Positions 33,081 through 45,415 are shown, counted from the first letter of the stretch. The stretch: 64,000 bases of DNA from Elymus sibiricus (GCA_039707655.1 CM077671.1:368368720-368432719); one strand, 5' to 3'. A program made the numbers and translations. Notes: generated by a model not told the origin, from the sequence alone.

Positions 33081-36000
33081 GCATCCCCAAGCTTAATTCC
33101 TGCTCGTCCTCGAGTAGGTAAATGATAAAAGAAATAATTTATGAAGTGTGAATGCTAATAAGTGCATAAGTTTGATCAATGATAATTCCAACCACTTTGT
33201 CTAGCATCAATATAAACCATAAACAGTAGCTCATCTCATAAAACTTCTCATGATCAAGTAACAAGCTATTCACATGTTAAAGTATAGACCAGAAAGTTTC
33301 TTGAAAACTAACAAACCATATTCCTAGTCATCGAACAATTGCAATTCATCTTATTTTCAGGAAGGGTCTATGTAAGAGCTTTGATTTAGCAAATTCCACA
33401 TACTCAACTATCATATAGTCTTCCATGATTATTGACACTCAAAGCATATTTTTAGAACAAATAGCATCCATCGAACACAGAGAAAGATAGGGGCTTAATG
33501 TTTCGCCTCCAAACTTATTTATCATATAGATAATTGTCCACAATAATAATTCATGATCAAATATATTTGACTGGATATGTATGTTTGGATCTTTCCCCAC
33601 CACATGATGCTTGCCAACTAATAGATTGAGGTTGGAATAAGAAGTTGACTCAACAAGAATAGTAAATAACATGAAAGTAAATAGATTGGCCCTTCGCAGA
33701 GGGAAGTAGGGATTTGCATATGTGCCAGAGCTCATTGTTTAAAACAGAGATGAATATAATTTTGGGAGGTATGCTTTCATTGTCAATATAACAACCAAGA
33801 TATTTCACCATCTTCCATGCTAGATACATTATAGGCGGTTCCCAAACAGAATGATAAAGTTTTTACTCCCCCTCCACCAGTCAAACACACTCCACGGCGA
33901 GCCGAATCCATGGGTACCGTCCATACAAACAACAATCCTGGGGGAGTTTTGTTTCATTATATTTTGATTTGATTTTTGAGCATGGAACTGGGCATCCCGA
34001 ATACCAGCCACTTTCTCGTGAATGATAGTGAATCAACACATATCGTGAGAATAACCCACCTAGCATGGAAGATACTAACCGCCCCCAGTCGCTACATGAG
34101 CGATTCGGGCATACAAAACAAAATATTATTTGAAGGTTTAGAGTTTGGCACATGCAAATTTACTTGGAACGACAGGTAAATACCGCATATAGGTAGGTAT
34201 GGTGGACTCTCATGGAAGAAACTTGGCTCAAGGGTTTGGATGCACAAGTAGTATCTCTACTTAGTACGAAGTTTTGGCTCGCAAAAGGTTCTAAACAAGC
34301 ACCACATGTTAGAGGATCCATAACAATATAACTTCTATGCAAATATATCCAACCATAACTCATTACGTTGTCTTTCTTGTCCAACTTCAACTAATTTACT
34401 CAAGTTTGAAAATAATTAATGAGCTCACAATCATACAAGATGTCCAAGATAGTATATTTATATGTGGAATCTCTCTTCCTTCAATATTCTTTCATGAATT
34501 GTTCAAGTGACCAATGCGGTGTTTGCTAACTTTCAATAAATTTTACCACCAATACTTATTATGTGTGAAGTCATTACTACCCATGGGATAAGTATATGCA
34601 GCATATTTAATTTCAGATTTATGATATTCAATTCATTCAACCATTTACTCATAGGATATAAGTGAAGCACAAGAGTAAACATCAAACTACTCTCGAAAGA
34701 TATAAGTGAAGATCAATGAGTAGGTAAACAATCAAGTAGCTATGTGAGGGCTCTCTCTCTCAATAAATATTTTCAGATCTGAGTTTTTTATTCAAACATC
34801 AAGCAAAAGAAAAATAACACTCCAAGAATAGCACGCATCATGTGACCAAATAAAAATTTAGGCTCAACATAGGCTAACCGATAATTGTTGATGAAGAGAG
34901 ATGGGATGCGTAGCATCCCCAAGCTTAGATGCTTGAGACTTCTTGAAATATTTAATTGGGGTGCCTTGGGCATCCCCAAGCTTGAGCTTTTGTATCTCGT
35001 TCAATCCTCTCATATCCCGGTTTCACCTATTCTCAAAAACTTCATCCATACAAAACTCGAAAAGAACTCGTGAGATAGGTTAGTACACATAAGAACAAAT
35101 CAACACTTCATGTACTGCCAAGACAAGTTGCACAATAATTTTCAAACATCATCTACTGTTTACTATTGTTTCCACAATTTATATCTACCAATATAGGCTA
35201 TGGAAACTAGAGGATAAGTAGATAACAAAACTATGACAGCAATCTGTCCAAACAGAACAGTCTGTAGCAATTTATGAAAACAGTGTAATTCTGTAACTCA
35301 AAAAATTATGAAAATTTAGGACATGCTATAAAAAATTTATGAAAACACTGTGTAAAAATTTCAGAAACTTTCCACGTTCCAGTAAAATATGAAAATTCAA
35401 ACACTACAGAAAAAGTTTCTGTTTTTCACACAGCACATATCAAACATGCAATGCAAGCATCCTAAGGAAATTCTTGGAAATTTTTATTGAAAAACAAGAT
35501 TATAAATAACACCTAACATAAAATAACAAAATAAAATGATGATCCAAGCAAAGCAAATATTATGTGACGAATAAAAATATAGCTCCAAGTAAGATATACC
35601 GATAGTGTTGAAGACGAAAGAGGGGATGCCTTCCGGGGCATCCCCAAGCTTAGGCGCTTGAGTATTCCTTGGATATTACCTTGGGGGTGCATTGGGAATC
35701 TCCAAGCTTAGGTTCTTGTCACTCCTTATTCTCCTCATATCGGTGTCTCACCCAAAACTTGAAAACTTCAATCACACAAAACTTAACGGAACTTCGTGAG
35801 AAGGGTTAGTGTAATAAAGATAAATCATTCACTTAGGTACTGTCAAGACAAGATTCATAATTGTTCCCACATGATACCTACTGTATTCTATCATTCCCAT
35901 AATTTATACCACTAAATATAAGCTATGGAAACACTAAAACAAGCAAACTATGCATATAAAACAGAATCTGTCAAAAACAGAACAGTCTGTGAAGATCTGT

Positions 36001-37238
36001 AGTATAGCCATACTTCCCTGTCTCTAAAAATTCTCAAAAATTAGGAAAACCTTAAGAATTTGTATAGAAACACTGTGTTAAAATTTCAGCTCAATATCAT
36101 GTTCCAGCAAAAAATGAAAATTCATATGCTGGACGAAAAGTTTCTGTCTCAGATTCAGCATCACTTCTACTCATCCTATGAATCATCCCAAAGGCTTTAC
36201 TTGGAACTTTATTAAAACAAAAGCTATAAAACATGATTACTACAGTAGATTAATCATGTGAACACACAAAAACAGAAAGTAAAAGTGGTGGGTTGTCTCC
36301 CAACAAACGCTTTTCTTGAATGCCTTTTAGCTAGGCATGATGATTTCAATGATGCTCACATAAGAATAGTAATTGAAACATGCAAGAGAGCATCATGAAT
36401 CTCATGACAAGCACATTTAAGTCTAACCCACTTCCTATGCATAGGGATTTTGTGAGCAAACAATTTATGGGAACAAGAATCAACTAGCATAGGAAGGCCA
36501 AACAAGCATAACTTCAAAACTTTGAACACATAGAGACGAAACTTGATAATATTGCAATTCCTACAAGCATATGTTCCTTTCTCGTAATAATTTTCTGTAG
36601 CATCATGAAGGAATTTCACAATATAACCAGCACATAAAGCATTCTTTTCATGATCTACAAGCATAGAAATTTTGTCACTCTCCACATAAGCAATTTTCTT
36701 CTCATTCATAATAGTGGGAGCAAACTCAACAAAATAACTATCACGAGATACTTGATTGACATAACCACTTTGAATATTAAAATCATGATGACAAGTTTCA
36801 TGGTTACTATCACTCTTTATAGCATACATGTCATCATCATAATCATCATAGATAGGAGGCATGCCATCATCATCATAAATTTGCTCATCAAAACTTGGGG
36901 GACTAAAAATATCATCTTAATCAAACATAGCATCCCCAAGCTTGTGGCTTTGCATATCATTAGCATCATGGATATTCAGAGAATTCATACTAACAACATT
37001 GCAATCATGCTCATCACTCAAAGATTTAGTGCCAAACATTTTAATAACTTCTTCTTCTAACACTTGAGCACAATTTTCCTTTCCATCATTTTCACGAAAG
37101 ACATTAAAAAGATGAAGCATATGAGGCAACCTCAATTCCATTTTTTTGTAGTTTTCTTTTATAAAACCAAACTAGTGAAAAACAAGAAACTAAAAGATTT
37201 AATTGCAAGATCTAAAGATATACCTTCAAGCACTCACC
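33081..37238 (-). other. Non-coding interior with five copies of a polypurine-tract motif
   Basis: The 14-mer GCATCCCCAAGCTT (minus strand AAGCTTGGGGATGC) occurs exactly at 33081, 34913, 34970, 35638 and 36930, with a variant at about 35697. The copy at 33081 adjoins the LTR and is the genuine polypurine tract; the rest are internal. Remaining sequence is A/T rich. Confidence 0.75.
36356..36862 (-). CDS. Uncharacterised ORF in the non-autonomous element
   Basis: A 168-residue frame, the only sizeable one in the interior, placed where gag would be in a complete relative. It starts MPPIYDDYDDDMYA and contains several Cys/His residues (ACRNCN, KCACHEIH) without a recognisable zinc-finger spacing. 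No resemblance to gag or protease that I can see. It may be a fossil of a longer reading frame rather than a functional product. Confidence 0.35.
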   Translation of the reverse strand: MPPIYDDYDDDMYAIKSDSNHETCHHDFNIQSGYVNQVSRDSYFVEFAPTIMNEKKIAYVESDKISMLVDHEKNALCAGYIVKFLHDATENYYEKGTYACRNCNIIKFRLYVFKVLKLCLFGLPMLVDSCSHKLFAHKIPMHRKWVRLKCACHEIHDALLHVSITILM

Positions 37239-37256
37239 TCCCCGGAAACGGCGCCA
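37239..37256 (-). other. Primer-binding site (tRNA-Asp type)
   Basis: Minus strand TGGCGCCGTTTCCGGGGA, one mismatch to the site at 25016-25033, 10 bp inside the 5' LTR. Confidence 0.8.
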
Positions 37257-37266
37257 GAAAAGAGCT

Positions 37267-39405
37267 TGATGTCTACTACACAACCTTCTTCTTGTAGACT
37301 CGTGTTGGGCCTCCAAGCGCAGAGTTTTGTAGGACAGTAGCAATTTTCCCTCAAGTGGATGACCTAAGGTTTATCAATCCATGGGAGGTGTAGGATGAAG
37401 ATGGTCTCTCTCAAGCAACCCTGCAACCAAATAACAAAGAGTCTCTTTTGTCCCCAACACACCCAATACAATGGTAAATTGTATAGGTGCACTAGTTCGG
37501 CGAAGAGATGGTGATACAAGTGTAATATGGATGGTAGATATAGGTTTTTGTAATCTGAAAATATAAAAACAGCAAGGTAACTAATGACAAAAGTGAGCAC
37601 AAACGGTATTGCAATGCTTAGAAACAAGGCCTAGGGTTCATACTTTCACTAGTGCAATCTCTCAACAATACTAACATAGTTGAATCATATGTAAATCCCT
37701 CTCGTGCGACAAAGAGTCCACTCCAAAGTCACAAATAGCGGAGAACTAACGAAGAAATTATTGTAGGGTACGAAACCACCTCAAAGTTATCTTTTCCGAT
37801 CAATCTTATGAGCTATCCCTATAAATGTCATGAACAACCCTAGAGTTCGTACTAAAATAACACCTTAAGATACACATCAACCAAAACCCTAATGTCACCT
37901 AGATACTCCAATGTCACCACGAGTACCCATGGGCTTGATTATACGATATGCATCACACAATTTCAGATTCATCATGTTCAATCCAACACAAAGAACTTCA
38001 AAGAGTGCCCCAAAGTTTCTACCGGAGAGTCAAGACGAAAACATGTGCCAACCCCTATGCATAGATTCCCAAGGTCACGGAACCCGCAAGTTGATCACCA
38101 AAACATACATCAAGTGGATCAATAGAACATCCCATTGTCACCACGGATATCCCATCGCAAGACATACATCAAGTGTTCTCAAATCCTTAAAGACTCAATC
38201 CGATAAGAAAACTTCAAAGGGAAAACTCAACTCATCACAAGAAGATAGAGAGGGGAAAACTCCATATGATTCATCTATATTAATAAAGCTCGCGGTACAT
38301 CAAGATCGTGTCATCTCAAGAACACGAGAGAGAGATGTCAAACACATAGCTACTGGTACATACCCTCAGCCCCGAGGGTGAACTACTCCCTCCTCGTCAT
38401 GGAGACCGCCGGGATGATGATGATGGCCTCCGGTGATGGTTCCCCCCTCCGGCAGGGTGCCGGAACGGGCTCCCGATTGTTTTTTCGTGGCTACAGAGGC
38501 TTGTGGCGGCGAAACTCCCGATCTAGGTTTCTTTCTGGGGGTTTCTGGATTTATAGGAATTTTTGGCGTCGGTCTCACGTCAAGGGAGTGCCCGAGGGGT
38601 CCACAAGCCAGGGGCGCGCCCTAGGGGGGGTGGCGCCCCTGTGGCTTGTGGCTGCCTCGGGACTCCTCTCCGGTATCTTTTTGCTCCAGTATTTTTTATA
38701 TTTTCCAAAAATATTCTCCGTAAATTTTCAGCCCATTCCGAGAACTTTTATTTCTGCACAAAAACAACACCACGGTAGTTCTGCTGAAAACAGCGTCAGT
38801 CCGGGTTAGGGCGTGTTCGGCAACGCTCCAGCAGCCAGCTTCTCCAACTCCACGATTGGAGCTGAGCCGAACGCTCTGACTCCATGGAGTTTGAAATTGA
38901 GAAGCGAGCTGGCCGTGTAGTGTAAATCCGGAGGAAACTGAGAAGCTGGCCTTTCCCAGCTCTGAAAATTGAAGAAGCAAGAGTTGAGACATATTACCAC
39001 CAGATGCCACCGCTAAGTGAGTCTGTAGCGTACCGGTTTGCTTATTCTTTCTCTCTCTCCCTTTATTTTCTCTCCTGCCCGACCAGATGCCCCACACATG
39101 CACGGGGAGATGACGCTGGCAGCGAACAGGCCAAACAATTTCCCTGTCAAACTGGGCCACATGCGCTTAAATGGGCCGGAGGCCTGGTACAACGACCAAA
39201 TCAAGAAGCTGCCGTGCCGAACGATTTTACAGTCACCACCTGAAGCGAGAAGCCGCCAGCTTCTCCAAATTTGGGAAGTTTTGGAGAAGCTGGGAGGTTT
39301 CAGAACACGCCCTTAGTTCTAATAAAATCATACCAAAATCATATAAAATCATTGTAAACATGGCATGAATACTTCATAAATTATAGATACGTTGGAGACG
39401 TATCA
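37267..39405 (-). repeat. 5' LTR of the non-autonomous Athila-type element, with MITE insertion
   Basis: 2139 bp; removing the 504-bp MITE and one TTA duplication leaves 1632 bp, against 1616 bp in the partner. Confidence 0.9.
38809..39312. mobile_element. PIF/Harbinger-type MITE inside the 5' LTR
   Basis: The element interrupts the LTR between GGTTA and GTTCT, positions that are contiguous in the partner LTR (about 32990). The flanks are TTA duplications (38806-38808 and 39313-39315). Inverted ends are GGGCGTGTTCGG and GGGCGTGTTCTG; subterminal AGCTTCTCCAA motifs are also inverted. 504 bp, no ORF of note. Confidence 0.9.
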
Positions 39406-39829
39406 ATCCGCATCCCCAACTGTCGGAGCAACACTTTCAGAGACCAAATTCCGTACGGCTAACGGCAGATTGAGCTCCCGGGTTGCGGCTCCATTGAATT
39501 GAATCAAGCCCTCCCCTTGAAGCCTTAGAACGTAGTCATCCAGCCATTCAAAATGTGTGCACTTCTTCACGATCTGAAACGAAATCATGAGCCCTAAATC
39601 CCAGATCCAACAAAAAAGAATTAAAAGCAAAAGGAAAATGATGAGATCTAACCTGCCCCTCTGGCTTGCTCTCGCATTTCACGAACTCACGCCCAAAGTT
39701 GTCGTTCCTGTCCTCCTTCGAAGTCAACCGTTTCAGTGGCGCGGTGCGTGGGCAGTCAGGACATGGCTGCATTGGCAGTTGACCATACTGGGTCCACGCG
39801 AGGCGGGAGGCTGAGGTGGAGCTCGACAT
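39406..39829 (-). pseudogene. zf-GRF gene, 5' part (exon 1, intron, exon 2 start)
   Basis: Exon 1 (39653-39829, 59 codons) encodes CPDC and [10 protein letters not shown] 79-bp GT-AG intron (39574-39652) follows. Exon 2 begins with [12 protein letters not shown]. Cysteines 23, 26, 52 and 64 plus the GREF and HFEW signatures define a GRF-type zinc finger (a CCCC nucleic-acid-binding module). The reading frame runs to GDAD, then meets the LTR element; across the five-base duplication it would continue in phase into 31319-31459, giving 161 residues with a C-terminal hydrophobic segment. The gene was therefore intact until insertion. It lies just downstream of, and on the same strand as, the MULE transposase gene. 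Confidence 0.8.
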
Positions 39830-40851
39830 ATCTCGTCGCCAGGGAAGACGAAGCAGACGAGGGGCTCATGTCGTCACCGCAGAAGAAGAAGCAGAGGAAA
39901 GGGGAGGCAATGCCGCAGTGGTGGGCGAGCAGAACCAACCTCTCGCCGTCTCGCGGATCGCCCAACGATCCAACGATGCGGAGCAGTCCATGTGATCCAA
40001 TGGCGCGCAGCTTGGCATCGGAATTCCTTCTAGAAGACCATATCTGAGGGCTGTCGCTTGGCTCTAGGGTATGATCGGACGGCTACAGTTCGATGCTAGG
40101 GTTTGGAGAGATGCTGCGGGGTTTTGAGCCGGTCAGCGGGGTTATCTTAGGTTTGACCAACTTTCAAATGACCTTAACTAATTAAAAAAATCAAAAAAAT
40201 ATGAAACCTTCGCGGTTCATCGTTTTATAAGACATAGTTACCATAAAAAATTATAAACTTGGTTTAGGGACATTTTTATGAATTTTTTTTTGATGTGAGC
40301 TACCATCTCCAAGTTCAAATGAGCAGAACTAATTCAAAAAAATCAAAAACTGGAAGACATGTGCACAATGCCGTTGTATGTGACATGGTTATGACAAAAA
40401 AAATCTTGGTTTATGGACATTTTCATGAAAACTCCTTCACAAAAATGAGCTATCACGTACGAGGTTGTATAGAGTTCGAGAGGAGAGCGATAGTGGGCAT
40501 AGGTTTATGAATTTTTTAAAAAAGTCAAGAAAATCATCAAAGCCTCGTTTTAGTGTCAATAAGAAGGATCGGAACTTTTTTTCATTATTCAAATTTTGCC
40601 ACGTGTAATAATTCAAATTTTGCCAACATCAACAACAACAACAACAACAAAGCCTTTAGTCCCAAACAATAATTCAAATTTTGCAAACATCACATAACAA
40701 AGCAATGGACTTCAAATGTTGCCTCCAATTTCGAATTATTACAAGTCCTTAAAATTCAAAGGTTAGTTGAAATTCAAATTTTGCCTCCAGTTTTGGATTA
40801 TTACAAATCCTTAAAGTTCAAAGTTTACAACTTGCATTCAACGTTCAAAGT
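39830..40851. other. Spacer between the zf-GRF gene and the MULE transposase gene
   Basis: A/T rich with a short (CAA)n run near 40627-40650 and repeated CAAATTTTGCC phrases (40600-40790). No ORF of note. Presumably holds the zf-GRF promoter and the transposase 3' UTR. Confidence 0.4.
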
Positions 40852-43564
40852 TCACATCTTTGCCTTGCTCCTTGTGTTCCTAGACGGTTTAACAGACTTG
40901 CTCCTGGTTTCCCTTGCTGGGATATCCACCTTTTTCTTCTTCCTTTTGATCTTCACTTCGGTTGGTGGCTGTCGAGGTGCTGGCGGAGAACTTCCAGTGG
41001 CCAGTTGACAGGGTTCAATAGCTTCAAAACCTTCATAAGCCATGGCTTCAAATTCTACATCGGATGATGACTGAACCGAAGTTTCATTCTCTCTTGGCCT
41101 TTTCTCTCCTTTTCCTTTAATTTCCCTAGAGCTAGGTCAAACAAAAAAATAGTATAAGTCATCGATAAAAAACAGAAGAAATGCACAAAAAGGGAAGGTT
41201 GTTGCACACATACCAAGCTGCCGGCAGTGCTAATTCAGTTGCTTCATTCTCCACTGCATTAGCTGCAATCTGCTCTAATGCTTCATCCTCCTCTGCATTA
41301 GCTGCAATCTTCTCTAATGCTTCATTGTCCACTGCAATAGCTGCAATCTGCTCTAATCCTGCATTCTCCTCTGCATTTGTTGTTGCCCATTCTTCCTCTT
41401 CTCCAAATGAAGCATCCACTGGATTGGTACATTTCCTAGCAATGTGCCCTAGGGTTCCACATTTTTGCACTTACGCTATCTTTTTACACGATCCTCTTCA
41501 CCTCTTCTGTACCTATTCTTCCTTGGTCTTCCAGGTGGTCTAGTCAGTACAGGAGAATGTAGTTTGAACCCTGGATCTACTATGTTCCATTGGTCATTTC
41601 CCAAGAGTGCAGGCACATTGGAAGCATAAGCATCCCTGAATTTGGCAACAGAAAAATATTCAGAGATGTATTGATCAACTTCACCATCTTCACCACCGAT
41701 AATAGTCATGAGATGTAGGGCATGTATGCATGGCTTTCCACGGAGCTGCCATTGCCTACAACTGCATTCCCTAGTTGATAGGTTAACTGGATATCTCCAT
41801 TCCCTGTTTTTACTGTCAGTATATGTTACCTCAGCCTCGTGTGTCGCCGCTCGAATGCATTTCATTCTGTTCAGTCCTCTTGCCTTGACATGCAATGCCT
41901 TAATAAGAGATGGGAGCATAAGATGGCCAACATATTATGTTTCGGCAATTCTTTTGCGAAGAGCCATCTTTATCATGATCATCTGCCGAATCTTATCAAA
42001 TATTTCCATATCAGAAGCCCTTTCAATGACTTGATCTTTGCATTGAAACACTCTGCCAGGTTAATGGTCACATAGTCTACATTGCATATTGCATTGAATT
42101 TGCTTCTTGACCACAACTTTCCATGATGTGCATCTAGGTTCTCCTTCACCAGAGGATTGTGAGCATACAACACTCTCAAATGATGGTCATGCTTCCTCTC
42201 ACTGCATGTGTATGATGTTGGCCATAAGTTCTCATCATAAACTTTACTTTTGAACTTGTTTCTGAAATTCTGCGCTAGGTGTCGCATACATTCCCTATGC
42301 TCCACTCCAGGGAATACAATTTCCACCGCACTCTCCAAACCCTTGCAACCATCTGTGTGTATAGCTAAACCTAGGGGTGTACCTATAAGGTTGCGCAACT
42401 GTTGCAGAAACCAGACCCAACTTTCCTCGGACTCTGCCTCCACCACACCAAATGCAACTGGGAATAGCCAAGTGTGTCCATCAACTACAGAAGCTGCTAC
42501 TAGTTGTCCTCTCCACCTTCCATTCAAAGCAGTTCCATCAGCAGCCAAATAGGGCCTGCAACCATCCAAAAACCCCTGCCAACAAGCTTTGAAACAAACA
42601 AAAGCCCTCCTGAAGCACTCCTTCTCAAATGACTTCCATTTATTTTGTAGGGAACTGTATGCTTCTCAATCTCTACAACACTCCCTGGACTACCAGCTTC
42701 CACTTCAGCTTTAAATGTGTAGAGAAACTGAAAGCTCTCATTCCAAGGGCCATTAATCCTGTCAAGAGCTATTTCCTTACCATAAAAAATCTTCATGTAA
42801 GGTATAACAATCTTGTACTTCTCAAATAGCTTCCCTTGGATTCTGTTGGACCAAGTGTTGGTTTTTCTCTCAACCAATCCAAAATTGCATCTGCCACCCA
42901 TCTAGTCTTTGCTAGCTTTGTTTTAGCATTCCCCCCTCCCCCTCTAGGTGGACAAGTGTGCTGGTGTGGGTTCCTTTTTATCTGAAAAAAATATGATCTG
43001 AAAACATTACACAATGATCTGAAAATAGAATTAGTATATACTGAAATACACAAACCTGAATGAACTTGCTCCTCAACATACGTGATGCATGCAACCTCCA
43101 TCTACACCTTTCATATGGGCAACGAACAGTGAACCTTGATGGCTCACTCCTTTCAACCACATATATATTTTGTGTGAGAATGCAGTATGTAGTCACTGCA
43201 TTATGACAGTCCACCATCGACTGGAATATGCTGCCGACAGCAAGCTGAGGATCTTCCCTGTTCCACTCAATTGTTGGCATGTCCTCGCCATCATATTCAC
43301 CTACAACTAAGCTGTCGATGTTCTCCTCCCTCTCTTCATCGTCAGTGCCATCAAATCTAGCACTGCTGATAGGTTGCTCCTGAAATTCATCTTCCATTGC
43401 TGTTTTACTGGCAATATCTACAAGGTCAGGGAACATATTCTCATCCTCGTCATCATGTCGAGGCACCTCTTCGTCTGGCTCTCCATCCTGTACTACATCG
43501 GCTGCGGCAGCGACAGGAGAAGTGGCACATGAAACGGAAGCAGATATATTGTGACTTTCAGAAC
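40852..43564 (-). pseudogene. Mutator-like (MULE) transposase, main part
   Basis: Domains in order on the minus strand: a MuDR-type N-terminal domain (DPQLAVGSIFQSMVDCHNAV, about 43130-43260); a likely intron after SKFIQ; linker; MULE transposase core (about 42150-42550) with ADGTALNGRWRGQLVAASV, ESEESWVWFLQQLR, HTDGCKGL and HRECMRHLAQNFR; a SWIM zinc finger CSCRQWQLRGKPCIHAL (about 41740); a partial zinc knuckle KCGTLGHIARKC with its first Cys lost; an acidic tract of 14-residue repeats; a second likely intron (GTATGT at about 41215); and a basic C-terminus ending RSKAKM at 40852. Frameshifts near 42850, 42640 and 41985 and stops near 41940 and 41476 inactivate it. The N-terminus lies at 63797-64000, beyond a Copia insertion. 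Confidence 0.85.
41243..41370 (-). repeat. 42-bp tandem repeats encoding 14-residue acidic units
   Basis: Three consecutive units of the type ALEQIAANAVENEA within the MULE C-terminal region, between the zinc knuckle and the last intron. Confidence 0.75.
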
Positions 43565-45415
43565 TGTTGGGGAACGTTGCATGGGAAACAAAAAATTTCC
43601 TACGCACACACAAGATCTATCCATGGTGATGAGCATCTACGAGAGGGAGAGTGAATCTACATACCCTTGTAGATCGCTAAGCGGAAGCATTAAGAAACGC
43701 GATTGATGTAGTCGAACGTCTTCGCGATCCAAATCGCAAGCCGTCCCACGATCCCATCACGATCCGTCTCGCGATCCAATCACGATCCGTCCCACGATCC
43801 AATCACGGTCCTTCCAATCTAGTGCCGAACGGACGGCACCTCCGCGTTCAGCACACGTACAACTCGATGACTATCTTCGCCTTCTTGATCCAGCAAGAGG
43901 GAGTGAAGAGGTAGAAGAGTTCTCCGGCAGCGCGACGGCGCGGCGGCGGCGGTGGTGGAACTATTCCAGCAGGGCTTCGCCTAAACACTGCTGAAAAACT
44001 AGATGAATTGATCTATCGGGAGAGAGGGCTGCACTGTGGCCTTTTTGGGTTGAAGTGCTATGGCCCTCTCTCCCTCTAGTATATATAGGAGGGAGGGGAG
44101 GGGCCAGCGCCCTAGGGATCCTCCCCTAGGGTCGGCCGAAGTGGGGAGGAGAGGGAGTTGGACTCCAATCCTACTCCTAGTAGGACTCCTCCCCCACTTG
44201 GAAACCCTTCCCCTTTTGGGCTTTTGCCTATTCCTCTCACCCCAGCCGCATGGGCCCCTAGGGGCTGGCTTGCCCAGCCCACTAAGGGCTGGTGCGCCAC
44301 CCCTAAGGCCCATGTGGCCTCCCGGCGTGAGTGGCCCCTCCCGATGGCCCTCCGGGACCCTCCCGGCACTCCCGGTACACTACCGGAAACACCCGAAACT
44401 TTTCCGGTGGCCAAAACGGGACTTCCTATATATCAATCTTTACCTCCGGACCATTCCGGAGCTCCTCGTGACATCCGGGATCTCATCCGGGACTCCGAAC
44501 AACCTTCGGTCACCACCATACATAACTCTACTATACCGAATTGTCACCTAACCTTAAGTGTGCAGACCCTGCGGGTTCGAGAACTATGTAGACATGACCG
44601 AGACACCTCTATGGTCAATAACTAATAGCGGGACCTAGATGCCCATATTGGTTCCTACATATTCTACGAAGATCTTTATCGGTTGAAACTCTATGTCAAT
44701 GATTCAGTTAATCCCGTACGCTGTTCCCTTTGTTCTTCGGTATGTTACTTGCCCGAGATTCGATCGTCGGTATCTCTATACCTAGTTCAATCTCATTACC
44801 GGCAAGTATCTTTACTCGTTCTGTAATACAAGATCCCGTGGCTAACACTTTAGTCACATTGCTTGCAAGGCTTATTGTGATGTTGTATTACCGAGTGGGC
44901 CCTGAGATACCTCTCCGTCATACGGAGTAACAAATCCCAGTCTTGATCCATGCCAGCTCAACAGACACATTCGGAGATACCTGTAGAGCATCTTTATAGT
45001 CACCCAGTTACGTTGTGACGTTTGATACACACAAGGTATTCCTCCGGTGTTAGTGAGTTGCATGATCTCATGGTCATAGGAACAGATACTTGACATGCAG
45101 AAAACAATAGCAATAAATTAACACGATCATATGCTACGTTCATAGTTTGGGTCTTGTCCATCACATCATTCTCCTAATGATGTAATCCCGTTATCAAATG
45201 ACATCTCATGTCTATGGCTAGGAAACCTTAACCATCTTTGATCAACGAGCTAGTCTAGTAGAGGCTTACTAGGGACACTTTGTTTGTCTATGTATCCACA
45301 CATGTATTTGAGTTTCCAATCAATACAATTATAGAATGGATAATAAACGATTATCATAAACAGGGAAATATAATAATAACCAATTTATTATTGCCTCTAG
45401 GGCATATTTCCAACA
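43565..45415 (-). repeat. 3' LTR of the Copia element
   Basis: 1851 bp. Minus-strand TATATATA at about 44079-44088 is the likely promoter. A U5-side cluster of about 23-bp repeats (CACGATCCGTCCCACGATCC type) lies at 43725-43812. Confidence 0.9.

Larger units (their letters stand above)
31465..39405 (-). mobile_element. Complete non-autonomous Athila-type LTR element
   Basis: Both LTRs (31465-33080 and 37267-39405) have TG...CA ends, and perfect target duplications ATCCG lie at 31460-31464 and 39406-39410. The tRNA-Asp primer site (37239-37256) and polypurine tract (33081-33094) fix the minus orientation. The 4.2-kb interior has no gag, protease, RT or integrase; only a 168-codon frame of unknown nature. 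I count about 32 substitutions between LTRs (about 2%), so the insertion is fairly recent. Transposition would require proteins from a relative. Confidence 0.9.

Noticed and set aside
44060..44625. Paired ORFs of 155-163 codons in the Copia LTRs (also 50933-51501)
   Set aside because: They lie in the LTR U3/R region, are identical in both LTRs by duplication, and have no recognisable domain.
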